Of a stretch of 64,000 nucleotides of DNA, positions 8,626 through 16,595 are shown piece by piece. The notes beneath the pieces were generated by a model. It was not told the DNA's origin. It saw only the letters and a program-made list of their open reading frames with translations, and did no database searches. The number at the start of each line of letters is the position of its first letter. Positions within the stretch are counted from its first letter, which is position 1. A program made the translations under genes and the position numbers. The stretch is from Gelidibacter sp035515035 (GTDB taxonomy: Bacteria > Bacteroidota > Bacteroidia > Flavobacteriales > Flavobacteriaceae): positions 1 through 64,000 of the forward strand of contig NZ_DATJCA010000106.1 in the NCBI RefSeq assembly GCF_035515035.1, written 5' to 3'.

Positions 8626-9810
8626 ATGCAACAAATGTCTGATAATAATGTTCAAATTTTCGACACTACATTAAGAGATGGCGAGCAAGTTCCTGGCTGT
8701 AAGTTAAATACTAAACAGAAACTCATTATTGCAGAGCAACTCGAAAACTTAGGTGTTGACATTATTGAAGCCGGTTTTCCAGTGTCCAGCCCTGGCGATT
8801 TCAAATCTGTTGAAGAAATTTCGAAATTAATAAAAAACACTGTTGTTTGCGGATTGACACGTGCCGTTGAAAACGATATCAAAGTTGCGGCCAACGCCCT
8901 AAGATATGCAAAGTATCCAAGAATCCACACCGGAATAGGTACTTCTGCCTCACATATTAAATATAAATTCAATTCTAATCAAGAGGCCATATTGGAGCGC
9001 GCTTTTGAAGCGGTCAAATTTGCAAAGAGCTTTGTTGAAGATGTCGAGTTTTATGCGGAAGATGCTGGCAGAACAGATAATGAATTTTTAGCTCGGGTTT
9101 GCGAAATGGCCATTAAAGGTGGAGCCACGGTGTTAAATATCCCAGATACAACTGGGTATTGTCTACCAAGTGAATATGGAGCAAAAATCAAATATCTAAA
9201 AGAGAATGTCAAAGGGATTGAAAACGCCATTTTATCCTGCCATTGCCATAACGATTTAGGTTTGGCAACTGCCAATTCCATCGAAGGAGTGATCAATGGG
9301 GCAAGGCAAATTGAATGTACGATTAATGGGATAGGGGAGCGCGCTGGAAATACCGCGCTTGAAGAAGTGGTGATGGTATTAAAACAGCATCCGTATCTAA
9401 ATTTGGATACCAATATCAAGACCCAACATTTATACGGCATCAGTCAGTTGGTCTCAGAAAGTATGGGCATTTATACCCAGCCAAATAAAGCCATTGTTGG
9501 CGCCAATGCTTTTGCGCACAGTTCAGGAATCCATCAGGATGGCGTGATCAAGAATAGAGAAACTTATGAAATCATTGACCCTAAAGATGTAGGGGTTACA
9601 GAATCTGCTATAGTTTTGACTGCCCGAAGTGGTCGTGCAGCTTTGGCATATCGCGCTAAAAATGTGGGCTATGAATTGACAAAATTACAATTGGATGAAG
9701 TCTACATTAATTTTTTGAATTTTGCAGATCAGAAAAAAGAAGTCAATGATAAGGATATCCATCAAATCATTGAAACCAGCAAAGTGTACCAACAAATAAT
9801 TTCGGCTTAA
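8626..9810 (+). CDS. leuA: 2-isopropylmalate synthase, short form
   Basis: First step of leucine synthesis: acetyl-CoA plus 2-ketoisovalerate gives 2-isopropylmalate. QIFDTTLRDGEQVPGCKL near the N-terminus is the signature of the DRE-TIM metallolyase fold, and SCHCHNDLGLATANS (about 201-215) carries the metal-binding HxH pair. The protein is 394 residues and stops soon after the catalytic barrel, so the C-terminal leucine-binding regulatory domain of about 120 residues found in the long form is absent. An ATG at 8635 (MSDNNVQ) fits the family's usual start as well as the one given. It heads leuACDB and is followed by leuC after one base. A homocitrate or citramalate synthase is possible by fold, but the operon makes LeuA by far the best call. 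Confidence 0.93.
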   Translation: MQQMSDNNVQIFDTTLRDGEQVPGCKLNTKQKLIIAEQLENLGVDIIEAGFPVSSPGDFKSVEEISKLIKNTVVCGLTRAVENDIKVAANALRYAKYPRIHTGIGTSASHIKYKFNSNQEAILERAFEAVKFAKSFVEDVEFYAEDAGRTDNEFLARVCEMAIKGGATVLNIPDTTGYCLPSEYGAKIKYLKENVKGIENAILSCHCHNDLGLATANSIEGVINGARQIECTINGIGERAGNTALEEVVMVLKQHPYLNLDTNIKTQHLYGISQLVSESMGIYTQPNKAIVGANAFAHSSGIHQDGVIKNRETYEIIDPKDVGVTESAIVLTARSGRAALAYRAKNVGYELTKLQLDEVYINFLNFADQKKEVNDKDIHQIIETSKVYQQIISA

Positions 9811-9811
9811 A

Positions 9812-11194
9812 ATGGGAAAAACCTTATTTGATAAAGTTTGGGATGCGCATGTTGTAGATACGATTGAAAACGGTCCACAAATTCTATATATCGATAAACA
9901 TCTGATTCATGAAGTAACGAGTCCGCAAGCATTTAATGAGCTTGAAGAACGGAACATTCCAGTCTTTAGACCAGATCAAATTGTTGCGACCGCCGATCAT
10001 AATACACCTACAATCAATCAGCATTTGCCAATAAAGGATAAGCTTTCCAGAAAACAGCTGGAGCAACTTTCTGAAAATTGCAAAAAGAATAATATTACGC
10101 TCTATGAATTAGGTCATAAATACAACGGCATTGTACATGTCATGGCACCAGAATTGGGCATCACCCAACCGGGAATGACTATTGTGTGTGGCGACAGCCA
10201 TACGTCAACCCATGGCGCGTTTGGAACTATCGCTTTCGGAATTGGGACCAGTCAAGTGGCGCAGGTTTTTGCAAGTCAGTGTTTATTGCTTACAAAACCA
10301 AAAAGTTTAAGAGTAACGGTTAACGGACAATTGAGGAACGGCGTGCTACCCAAAGACGTCATTCTATATATTATTTCAAAAATCGGTACCAATGCCGGCA
10401 CAGGATACTTTTGTGAATATGCAGGTGATGTGTTTGAAAATATGTCAATGGAGGGTCGTATGACCGTTTGTAATATGAGTATTGAAATGGGGGCTCGCGG
10501 TGGGATGATTGCTCCGGATGAAACGACATTTGAATACGTAAAAGGTCGAAAATTTGCTCTAAAAGGTGAAGCCTTCGATAAAAAAGTAGCCTTTTGGAAA
10601 ACATTGCCAACCGATGCTGATGCGGTTTTTGATAAGGAATATCATTTTGAAGCCGAAGATATTGAGCCGATGTTAACCTATGGCACCAATCCTGGAATGG
10701 GAATCAAAATTTCCGGATTTATTCCTGAAACCAGTGATGCGTCTTTTGAAAAAGCCTTGGATTACATGAATTTTAAGAAAGGTGAAACCTTAATTGGCAA
10801 ACCCATCAATTTTGTTTTTATAGGGAGTTGCACCAATTCAAGAATTGAAGATTTTAGAATTGCGGCAGATTATATTAAAGGTAAACAGAAAGCAGATAAT
10901 GTCACGGCATGGCTAGTTCCTGGAAGCAAGCAAGTAGAAGCCCAAATTATCGAAGAAGGTCTTAAAACCATTTTTGATGACGCCGGATTTGAATTGCGAC
11001 AACCAGGATGTTCAGCATGTTTGGCAATGAACGACGATAAAATCCCGCAAGGCGAGTATTGCGTTTCCACTTCCAATAGAAATTTTGAAGGGAGACAAGG
11101 TCAGGGCGCCAGGACCATTTTAGCAAGCCCATTGATGGCTGCAGCAACCGCCGTTGAAGGGAAGATTATTGATATTATGAAACAGTTGAATTAG
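9812..11194 (+). CDS. leuC: 3-isopropylmalate dehydratase large subunit
   Basis: The aconitase-family large subunit isomerises 2- to 3-isopropylmalate with LeuD. It starts MGKTLFDKVWDAHVV, the usual LeuC start, at 460 residues, a normal length. VCGDSHTSTHGAFG is the substrate-loop motif. The three [4Fe-4S] cysteines are visible in FIGSCTNSRI (about 340) and QPGCSACLAMN (about 400 and 403). The gene begins one base after the leuA stop, so the two are translationally coupled. A 162-base gap with two repeat elements separates it from leuD. Confidence 0.96.
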   Translation: MGKTLFDKVWDAHVVDTIENGPQILYIDKHLIHEVTSPQAFNELEERNIPVFRPDQIVATADHNTPTINQHLPIKDKLSRKQLEQLSENCKKNNITLYELGHKYNGIVHVMAPELGITQPGMTIVCGDSHTSTHGAFGTIAFGIGTSQVAQVFASQCLLLTKPKSLRVTVNGQLRNGVLPKDVILYIISKIGTNAGTGYFCEYAGDVFENMSMEGRMTVCNMSIEMGARGGMIAPDETTFEYVKGRKFALKGEAFDKKVAFWKTLPTDADAVFDKEYHFEAEDIEPMLTYGTNPGMGIKISGFIPETSDASFEKALDYMNFKKGETLIGKPINFVFIGSCTNSRIEDFRIAADYIKGKQKADNVTAWLVPGSKQVEAQIIEEGLKTIFDDAGFELRQPGCSACLAMNDDKIPQGEYCVSTSNRNFEGRQGQGARTILASPLMAAATAVEGKIIDIMKQLN

Positions 11195-11209
11195 AAAGCC
11201 AAGTTACAC

Positions 11210-11251
11210 GGTTTTAACCTGTCCGCAGAAGGAGGAAAACCTTGTAGGTTT
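11210..11251 (+). repeat. 42-bp dispersed repeat, copy 1 (leuC-leuD gap)
   Basis: This stretch matches 37 of 42 positions with the minus strand of 17628-17669 in the argD-argF' gap. Both copies have the same orientation relative to transcription and lie between cistrons. A shorter relative with the words TTGCAAGTAGGTTTG and CCTGTAGGTTTGAAA is at 11959-11992, in the leuD-leuB gap. It looks like a short interspersed intergenic repeat; function unknown. Confidence 0.65.
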
Positions 11252-11330
11252 GAAAAGGACAGAAACTTATAAAAAAGCTATAGAAAAACAGTCGTGTATT
11301 CGTGGCTAAAAAAGTAACTAATAATTTAAA

Positions 11331-11356
11331 GAGATACCCGCCTTCGCGGGCATTGT
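11331..11356 (+). repeat. GAAG/CTTC-loop hairpin before leuD
   Basis: GAGATA is followed by CCCGC-CTTC-GCGGG (11337-11350), a 5-bp GC stem with a 4-base loop. The leuD ATG starts six bases after the hairpin. Close relatives lie at 12078, 14561, 16519, 17538, 19641 and 29842. Confidence 0.7.
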
Positions 11357-11950
11357 ATGGAAAAATTTAAAACCTTAAAAGCAACAGCAATCCCATTGGA
11401 TATCGAAAATGTCGATACGGATCAAATTATCCCTGCGCGTTTTTTGAAAGTTACCAACAGAGATGGGTTTGGGAAGAACTTGTTTAGAGATTGGCGATTT
11501 CAAAAGGATGGTGGAATCAATGCGGATTTTATTTTGAACCAATCTCAGTTTAAAGGGCCAATATTGGTGGCTGGAGATAATTTTGGATGTGGCAGTAGTA
11601 GAGAGCACGCGGCATGGGCATTAACCGATTATGGGTTTAAAGTAATCGTATCCAGTTTTTTTGCAGATATTTTTAAAGGGAATGCGCTTAATAACGGCTT
11701 GCTTCCAATCCAAGTGTCTCCCAAGTTTTTAAAGGAACTGATGAGCGCCATTACCGCCGATCCGAACACTAAAATTAATGTGGATTTAGTAGCACAAACC
11801 ATTGGGATTGAGGGTGCAAACCATTCAGAACCTTTTGAGATTGATGCCTACAAAAAAACTTGCATGATCAATGGCTATGATGATATTGATTATTTATTGA
11901 GTAAAAAAGAAACGATTGAAGCATTTGAAAAGACATTGCAAACGTATTAA
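11357..11950 (+). CDS. leuD: 3-isopropylmalate dehydratase small subunit
   Basis: The swivel-domain partner of LeuC is 197 residues, a typical bacterial LeuD length. It starts MEKFKTLKATAIPLDIENVD and has DQIIPARFL and GDNFGCGSSREHAAWAL (about 73-89), the conserved substrate-contacting loops of the small subunit. It needs LeuC for activity in the cytoplasm. It is preceded by a compact hairpin repeat only six bases from the start, with no obvious Shine-Dalgarno sequence. Confidence 0.95.
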   Translation: MEKFKTLKATAIPLDIENVDTDQIIPARFLKVTNRDGFGKNLFRDWRFQKDGGINADFILNQSQFKGPILVAGDNFGCGSSREHAAWALTDYGFKVIVSSFFADIFKGNALNNGLLPIQVSPKFLKELMSAITADPNTKINVDLVAQTIGIEGANHSEPFEIDAYKKTCMINGYDDIDYLLSKKETIEAFEKTLQTY

Positions 11951-12059
11951 AAACAACTTGCAAGTAGGTTTGAAACCCTGTAGGTTTGAAAGTAAAATCA
12001 TTGATGCGACGTCGAAAAATTGAGAAAAAAGAAAAATAACACTAAAATTATGAGGGTGA

Positions 12060-12089
12060 TCCCGAAAGCTTTCGGGACTGCCTTCGCAG
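12060..12089 (+). repeat. Double hairpin just before leuB
   Basis: A perfect 18-base palindrome, TCCCGAAAGCTTTCGGGA (12060-12077), is followed directly by CTGC-CTTC-GCAG (12078-12089), and the leuB ATG is six bases further on. The first part recurs with a changed loop at 19706-19723 and 29774-29791. The second belongs to the GAAG/CTTC hairpin family. Confidence 0.7.
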
Positions 12090-12095
12090 AAATTT

Positions 12096-13214
12096 ATGAA
12101 ATTAAAAATAGCTGTATTGCCAGGAGATGGCATTGGACCAGAAGTAACCGCACAAGCTGTCAAGGTTTTGAAAGCGATTGCGCAAGAATTTGATCATTCG
12201 TTTCAATTCAAATATGCGCCAGTAGGTGCTATTGCAATTGATGAAACAGGCGATCCGTTGCCTAAAGAAACCCTTGAATTATGTAAGAACACCGATGCCA
12301 TCTTATTTGGTGCCATTGGCGATCCAAAATATGACAATGATCCGTCGGCAAAAGTACGCCCTGAACAAGGTTTGCTGAAACTGCGCAAGGAATTGGGTTT
12401 ATATGCCAATATCCGACCGGTTAAGGCTTACGACACATTGTTGGACAAATCGCCATTAAAGAAACAATTCATTAGAGGTACGGACATTTGTATTTACAGA
12501 GAGTTGACCGGAGGTATTTATTTCGGTGAAAAGACGTTAAGTGAGGACGGGAATACGGCTTCTGATTTATGTGTGTACACCCGGTCCGAAATTGAGCGCA
12601 TTACACATTTGGCATTCAAATCGGCACAATCCAGAAAACGAAAAGTGACTTTGGTAGATAAAGCCAACGTTTTGGAATCTTCGCGTTTATGGCGAAAAGT
12701 GGTGACTGAAATTTCAGAAGAATACAAAGACGTCAAACTTGACTACTTATTTGTAGATAATGCAGCCATGCAGATCATATTGAATCCGAAACAATTTGAT
12801 GTTATCTTGACGGAAAATATGTTTGGTGACATTATCAGCGACGAAGCAAGTGTTATCGGTGGCTCAATTGGACTATTGGCCTCAGCATCGGTTGGAGATT
12901 ACTTCGCCATGTTTGAACCTATCCACGGTTCTTATCCGCAGGCTAAAGATTTAGGTATCGCCAACCCGATTGCGTCCATATTATCGGCGGCCATGTTATT
13001 GGATCATTTCGAATTGTATGAAGAAGCCGAACTAATTAGAGAAGGCGTAGAACGTTCGTTAAAACTAAATATTACAACACCCGATTTAAACACCAAATTC
13101 AATCATATTTCAACCACCAAAGTGGGCGATTTCATTGAAGATTTTATAAATAATCCTAAAGACACGAATATGAATTTCACAAACATCCATTTAGGACAAT
13201 CTACTATTATTTAA
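12096..13214 (+). CDS. leuB: 3-isopropylmalate dehydrogenase
   Basis: This enzyme oxidises and decarboxylates 3-isopropylmalate to 2-ketoisocaproate with NAD. The 372-residue protein starts MKLKIAVLPGDGIGPEV, the family start. RELTGGIYFGE (about 131-141) contains the substrate loop, and LTENMFGDIISDEAS (about 233-247) the metal-binding Asp residues. FEPIHGSYPQ marks the NAD-binding loop. It is the last gene of leuACDB. The final dozen residues (NIHLGQSTII) extend slightly past the usual end and are of no clear use. The operon ends in the hairpin at 13258-13282. Confidence 0.96.
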   Translation: MKLKIAVLPGDGIGPEVTAQAVKVLKAIAQEFDHSFQFKYAPVGAIAIDETGDPLPKETLELCKNTDAILFGAIGDPKYDNDPSAKVRPEQGLLKLRKELGLYANIRPVKAYDTLLDKSPLKKQFIRGTDICIYRELTGGIYFGEKTLSEDGNTASDLCVYTRSEIERITHLAFKSAQSRKRKVTLVDKANVLESSRLWRKVVTEISEEYKDVKLDYLFVDNAAMQIILNPKQFDVILTENMFGDIISDEASVIGGSIGLLASASVGDYFAMFEPIHGSYPQAKDLGIANPIASILSAAMLLDHFELYEEAELIREGVERSLKLNITTPDLNTKFNHISTTKVGDFIEDFINNPKDTNMNFTNIHLGQSTII

Positions 13215-13257
13215 GTTTAATTTGGTTAGTCAGAATTATTAAATAGTAGCTCTTCAG

Positions 13258-13282
13258 AAAAGCATCCTTCACGGATGCTTTT
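13258..13282. terminator. Bidirectional terminator between leuB and argH
   Basis: AAAAGCATCC and GGATGCTTTT form a 10-bp stem around a TTCAC loop, with A and T runs that serve both strands. It ends leuACDB from the left and the arginine operon from the right. The last four sense codons and the TGA stop of argH lie inside the hairpin. Confidence 0.8.
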
Positions 13283-14558
13283 CACGTTTTGGGAACTTTG
13301 CTTTGATCTTCTCCAAACTTAAATTCCCCATACTTCCCACATGAGTATGTTCTTTTGAAGTATCCGGTTTATAGGTGCCGTCTTGTACGTGTTTCCCAAT
13401 AATTTGATAGGCTTCACGGAAACTCATACCATCCTCAACCAAAGTATTCATATTATCTACCGTAAATAGATACTGGTATTTGGCATCGTTTAAATCGATG
13501 TCCTTAATTTCAATTTGCTGAATGGCATAATTGAAAATATCCAGGATATCCTTGACGTCATTGATCGCAAGTATCATATTTTCCTTTAATAGTTGGTAAT
13601 CGCGATGGTAGCCGCTTGGAAGGTTATTGGTTATCAATAGCATCTCCGTTTGCAGGGCCTGAATTTTATTGCACTTGCCGCGAATCAGCTCAAAGACGTC
13701 AGGATTCTTTTTATGCGGCATGATACTACTGCCTGTGGTCAATTCGTCCGGAAAGGTGATAAAGCTAAAATTCTGACTCATATACAGGCAAATATCCATT
13801 GCAAAGCGCGCCATGGTATTGCACAAACTGCCTAAAGTCAAGGATAGGGTGCGTTCACTTTTACCACGAGCCATTTGTGCTGCAACGACATTGTATTTGA
13901 GTGTCGAAAACTGCAATTCCTTAGTGGTCAATTCCCGATCAATTCCAAAGGAACTCCCGTAACCAGCCGCTGAACCTAACGGATTCTGATCGACGGTTTT
14001 TAAAGCTGCATTAAGTAAATACACATCGTCAATCAGCAATTCGGCATAAGCCGAAAACCATAAACCAAAAGATGATGGCATGGCTACCTGTAGATGCGTG
14101 TAACCTGGAAGTAAGGCTTTTTTGTGAGTTTCGGCCAAGTCCAACAAGGTGTTGAAAAACACTTCAGTTTTGTCATAGATAATGCCGATATTTTCTTTGT
14201 AATAAAGTTGGAGCGCCACCAAAACTTGATCGTTTCGTGATCGCGCCGTATGGATTTTTTTACCGACCTCACCCAAGGTTTTGGTCAGTTCAAATTCGAT
14301 TTTAGAATGCACATCCTCAAATTGTGAATCGATGGTGAAAGTGCCACCTTCAATTTGCTGAGCTAAGATTTCTAAACCGCCTTCCAATTGTACCAATTCG
14401 TCCTTCGATAAAATACCGATGGATTGAAGCATTTTGGCATGAGCCAAAGACGCCTGAACATCATATTTGGCAATGTGTAAATCAATTTCCCGGTCGTTTC
14501 CAACGGTGAATTGTTCTATCTTTTTATCAATACTAATACCTTTATCCCAGAGTTTCAT
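13269..14558 (-). CDS. argH: Argininosuccinate lyase
   Basis: This last arginine step splits argininosuccinate into arginine and fumarate. The signature GSSIMPHKKNPD (about 273-285) of the fumarase/aspartase superfamily is intact, and HTARSRNDQVLVALQL is the family's second conserved block. I chose the ATG at 14558 (429 residues, starting MKLWDKGISIDKKIEQFTVG). The frame stays open for 22 more codons, but those codons run through a hairpin repeat (14561-14580), and the family normally starts at MKLW. It is the last gene of the arginine operon. The hairpin ends two bases before the start codon, so the usual ribosome-binding region is base-paired if the hairpin forms. Confidence 0.95.
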   Translation of the reverse strand: MKLWDKGISIDKKIEQFTVGNDREIDLHIAKYDVQASLAHAKMLQSIGILSKDELVQLEGGLEILAQQIEGGTFTIDSQFEDVHSKIEFELTKTLGEVGKKIHTARSRNDQVLVALQLYYKENIGIIYDKTEVFFNTLLDLAETHKKALLPGYTHLQVAMPSSFGLWFSAYAELLIDDVYLLNAALKTVDQNPLGSAAGYGSSFGIDRELTTKELQFSTLKYNVVAAQMARGKSERTLSLTLGSLCNTMARFAMDICLYMSQNFSFITFPDELTTGSSIMPHKKNPDVFELIRGKCNKIQALQTEMLLITNNLPSGYHRDYQLLKENMILAINDVKDILDIFNYAIQQIEIKDIDLNDAKYQYLFTVDNMNTLVEDGMSFREAYQIIGKHVQDGTYKPDTSKEHTHVGSMGNLSLEKIKAKFPKREKHP

Positions 14559-14560
14559 AA

Positions 14561-14580
14561 ATTCCTGCGAAGGCAGGAAT
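14561..14580 (-). repeat. GAAG/CTTC-loop hairpin before argH
   Basis: ATTCCTGC-CTTC-GCAGGAAT on the minus strand forms an 8-bp perfect stem. It ends two bases upstream of the argH ATG. It is the same sequence, in the opposite orientation to transcription, as the hairpin just after ilvD (29842-29861). Confidence 0.75.
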
Positions 14581-14679
14581 CTATACCTACGCTTCTTTTT
14601 TAAATTAATTTTATCTTGCAACAAATTTGAACCAAGTCAAGTTGTCTTGATTCTTGGTTCTAAAATATTGATTCTTTTT

Positions 14680-15741
14680 CTACACTATTTCCTGCAACAA
14701 TTTCACATACAATTCAATCCCTTCCTCAATCTCGCTAATATAAATAAATTCATCGGCGGAATGCGATCGGGTGCTGTCGCCAGGACCTAGTTTTAACGAC
14801 GGACAAGTTAAAACCGCTTGATCTGAAAGTGTTGGTGACCCATAAGTACCGCGACCCAAAGCAATACCCGCCTGAACCAAAGCGTGTTCTTTTGGAATAG
14901 ACGACGAATTCAACCTTAGACTTCGTGGAATGATGCTATCACATGGCGCTTCCTTTTGAAGGATTTCCACAATTTCAGCATTGGTATAACGGTCATTCAC
15001 ACGAACGTCCACCACCAAATCCACTTCTGCAGGAACGGCATTATGTTGTTTCCCGGCATTTATTTGAGACACCGTCAATTTTACTTCACCCAAAACATCA
15101 GATACTTTCTCAAATTTATAATCTTTAAACCATTGCAATACGCTAATACAGTTATAAATAGCATTATCGTCGTTTGGATGCGCCGAATGGCTTGGCGTTC
15201 CTTTTACCTTGGCATCAAAGACCACCAAACCTTTTTCCGCAATGGCAAGTTGCATTAATGTGGGTTCACCCACAATGGCCACATCAATTTTTGGGATCAT
15301 CTTCAACATACTGTTCAGCCCATGCGGACCGCTGCTTTCTTCTTCTGCGGAAGCGACAATGACCAAGTTGTATTTAAGATCTGGTTGCTCGTAAAAGTAA
15401 GTAAACGTCGCAATCAAAGATACCAAACAGCCGCCAGCATCATTACTGCCCAAGCCGTATAACTTGCTGTCTTCCACAATAGCCTTAAAAGGATCTTTGG
15501 TGTAAGCGGAATTGGGTTTCACAGTATCGTGATGCGAATTGAGCAACAAGGTAGGTTTTGATTCGTCAAAATGTTTGTTTAATGCCCAAACGTTATTGAT
15601 CGTTCGTTTGTAATCGATATTAAACTTTTGAAACCATTGTTCTATCAACTCGGCAGTTTTGTCTTCTTCTGAGGAAAAAGAGGGAATTTCAATCAAGTTT
15701 TTTAACAAAGCAATCGCATCTGTCGTCAGTTTTTGTATCAT
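14680..15741 (-). CDS. argE: M20 metallohydrolase, acyl-ornithine/acyl-citrulline deacylase
   Basis: The 353-residue protein belongs to the M20 zinc peptidase family. Metal ligands are visible in NSHHDTV (His71, Asp72 region), NDAGG (bridging Asp101), the catalytic Glu with SAEEESSGP (133-135), GEP (Glu159) and a final HSADEFI. HSAHPN at 185-190 is in the dimerisation lid. In this operon the transcarbamylase works on an acylated ornithine, so this enzyme most likely removes the acyl group from N-acyl-citrulline. A DapE role is less likely from context. The start codon overlaps the argB stop by four bases, indicating translational coupling. Confidence 0.88.
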   Translation of the reverse strand: MIQKLTTDAIALLKNLIEIPSFSSEEDKTAELIEQWFQKFNIDYKRTINNVWALNKHFDESKPTLLLNSHHDTVKPNSAYTKDPFKAIVEDSKLYGLGSNDAGGCLVSLIATFTYFYEQPDLKYNLVIVASAEEESSGPHGLNSMLKMIPKIDVAIVGEPTLMQLAIAEKGLVVFDAKVKGTPSHSAHPNDDNAIYNCISVLQWFKDYKFEKVSDVLGEVKLTVSQINAGKQHNAVPAEVDLVVDVRVNDRYTNAEIVEILQKEAPCDSIIPRSLRLNSSSIPKEHALVQAGIALGRGTYGSPTLSDQAVLTCPSLKLGPGDSTRSHSADEFIYISEIEEGIELYVKLLQEIV

Positions 15742-16514
15742 TTGGTAATGGTTGTAAAATTGGCCTGATCGTCATAGAGCATTTCTGGTTTTCCGATACA
15801 GACTTTATGAACATTTTTTTCAATGGCATAAACGCAATTGTTCAATTTTGGGAGCATGCCGTCTACGATAACTTTATCATCAATTAAACTTTGATAGGAT
15901 TGGACAGTGATTTCTTTGATTACCGAATTTTCATCCGTCACATCTCTCAAAACGCCGTTTTTCTCAAAGCAATAATATAATTCCGTTTGATAGTGCGCAG
16001 CAAATCCAATGGCCAGTTCAGAAGCGATGGTATCGGCATTGGTATTTAGAAGCTGGCCTTTTTTATCGTGGGTCAAGGCACAAAATACTGGAGTGACCTT
16101 GTGTTCCAATAAAACTTGAAGCGTTTTGACATTCACTTTTTTCACATCGCCAACAAATCCGAAATCGATGGGATTTATCGGCCGTTTTTTAGAAATAATG
16201 GTATTTCCGTCGGCACCAGAAAACCCAATGGCATTGCAGTTTTTTGATTGCAATTGTGCCACGATATTTTTGTTGATCTTTCCGGCGTACACCATGGTGA
16301 TGAGGTCTAAGGTGGCCTTGTCCGTAATACGTCTGCCATCAATCATTTTGACTTCAAGACCCAATTGATTGGCCAGCTGTGTGGCTAATTTACCGCCACC
16401 ATGAATCAGGATCTTTGGCGCTTCGATAGCTGCAAATACATCTAAAAAAGAAGACAGTGCCACTTCATTATCGATGATATTACCGCCTATTTTAATGATT
16501 TTTAATGTTTTCAT
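15738..16514 (-). CDS. argB: N-acetylglutamate (N-acylglutamate) kinase
   Basis: It phosphorylates the gamma carboxyl of N-acylglutamate. The protein is 258 residues of the amino-acid kinase fold: KIIKIGGNIID (5-15) is the phosphate-binding start, ILIHGGGK (about 37-44) the acyl-substrate/ATP loop, and LNTNADTIASELA the conserved nucleotide-side motif. The N-terminal helix that mediates hexamer formation and arginine inhibition in some kinases is absent, so it may be arginine-insensitive; this is an inference from length. A hairpin repeat lies a few bases upstream of the start. Confidence 0.93.
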   Translation of the reverse strand: MKTLKIIKIGGNIIDNEVALSSFLDVFAAIEAPKILIHGGGKLATQLANQLGLEVKMIDGRRITDKATLDLITMVYAGKINKNIVAQLQSKNCNAIGFSGADGNTIISKKRPINPIDFGFVGDVKKVNVKTLQVLLEHKVTPVFCALTHDKKGQLLNTNADTIASELAIGFAAHYQTELYYCFEKNGVLRDVTDENSVIKEITVQSYQSLIDDKVIVDGMLPKLNNCVYAIEKNVHKVCIGKPEMLYDDQANFTTITK

Positions 16515-16518
16515 AACA

Positions 16519-16540
16519 TGCCCGCGAAGGCGAATATCTC
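16519..16540 (-). repeat. Degenerate GAAG/CTTC-loop hairpin before argB
   Basis: On the minus strand, GAGATATTCGC-CTTC-GCGGGCAT precedes the argB ATG by five bases. The 5' arm has lost two of the C residues, so only three strong pairs remain. GAGAT and GCGGGCAT are the same flanks as in the leuD copy. Confidence 0.6.
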
Positions 16541-16561
16541 TTAATTTTTCATCTTATATCT

Positions 16562-16594
16562 AAGCTCTGACAAGTTTTCAAAACCTGTCAGGAC
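16562..16594 (-). repeat. Intergenic inverted repeat in argF'-argB gap
   Basis: The minus strand reads CCTGACAGGTTTTGAAAACT then TGTCAG, an inverted repeat whose arms are CTGACA and TGTCAG with a TTTTGAAAA centre. It follows the argF' stop closely. Similar CCTGTCAGG-type palindromes are common between flavobacterial genes. No T run follows, so it is not a standard terminator. Confidence 0.45.
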
Positions 16595-16595
16595 T

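Noticed and set aside
14559..14624. 22-residue N-terminal extension of ArgH
   Set aside because: Those codons translate a hairpin repeat and basic low-complexity sequence, and the family starts at MKLWDKG.
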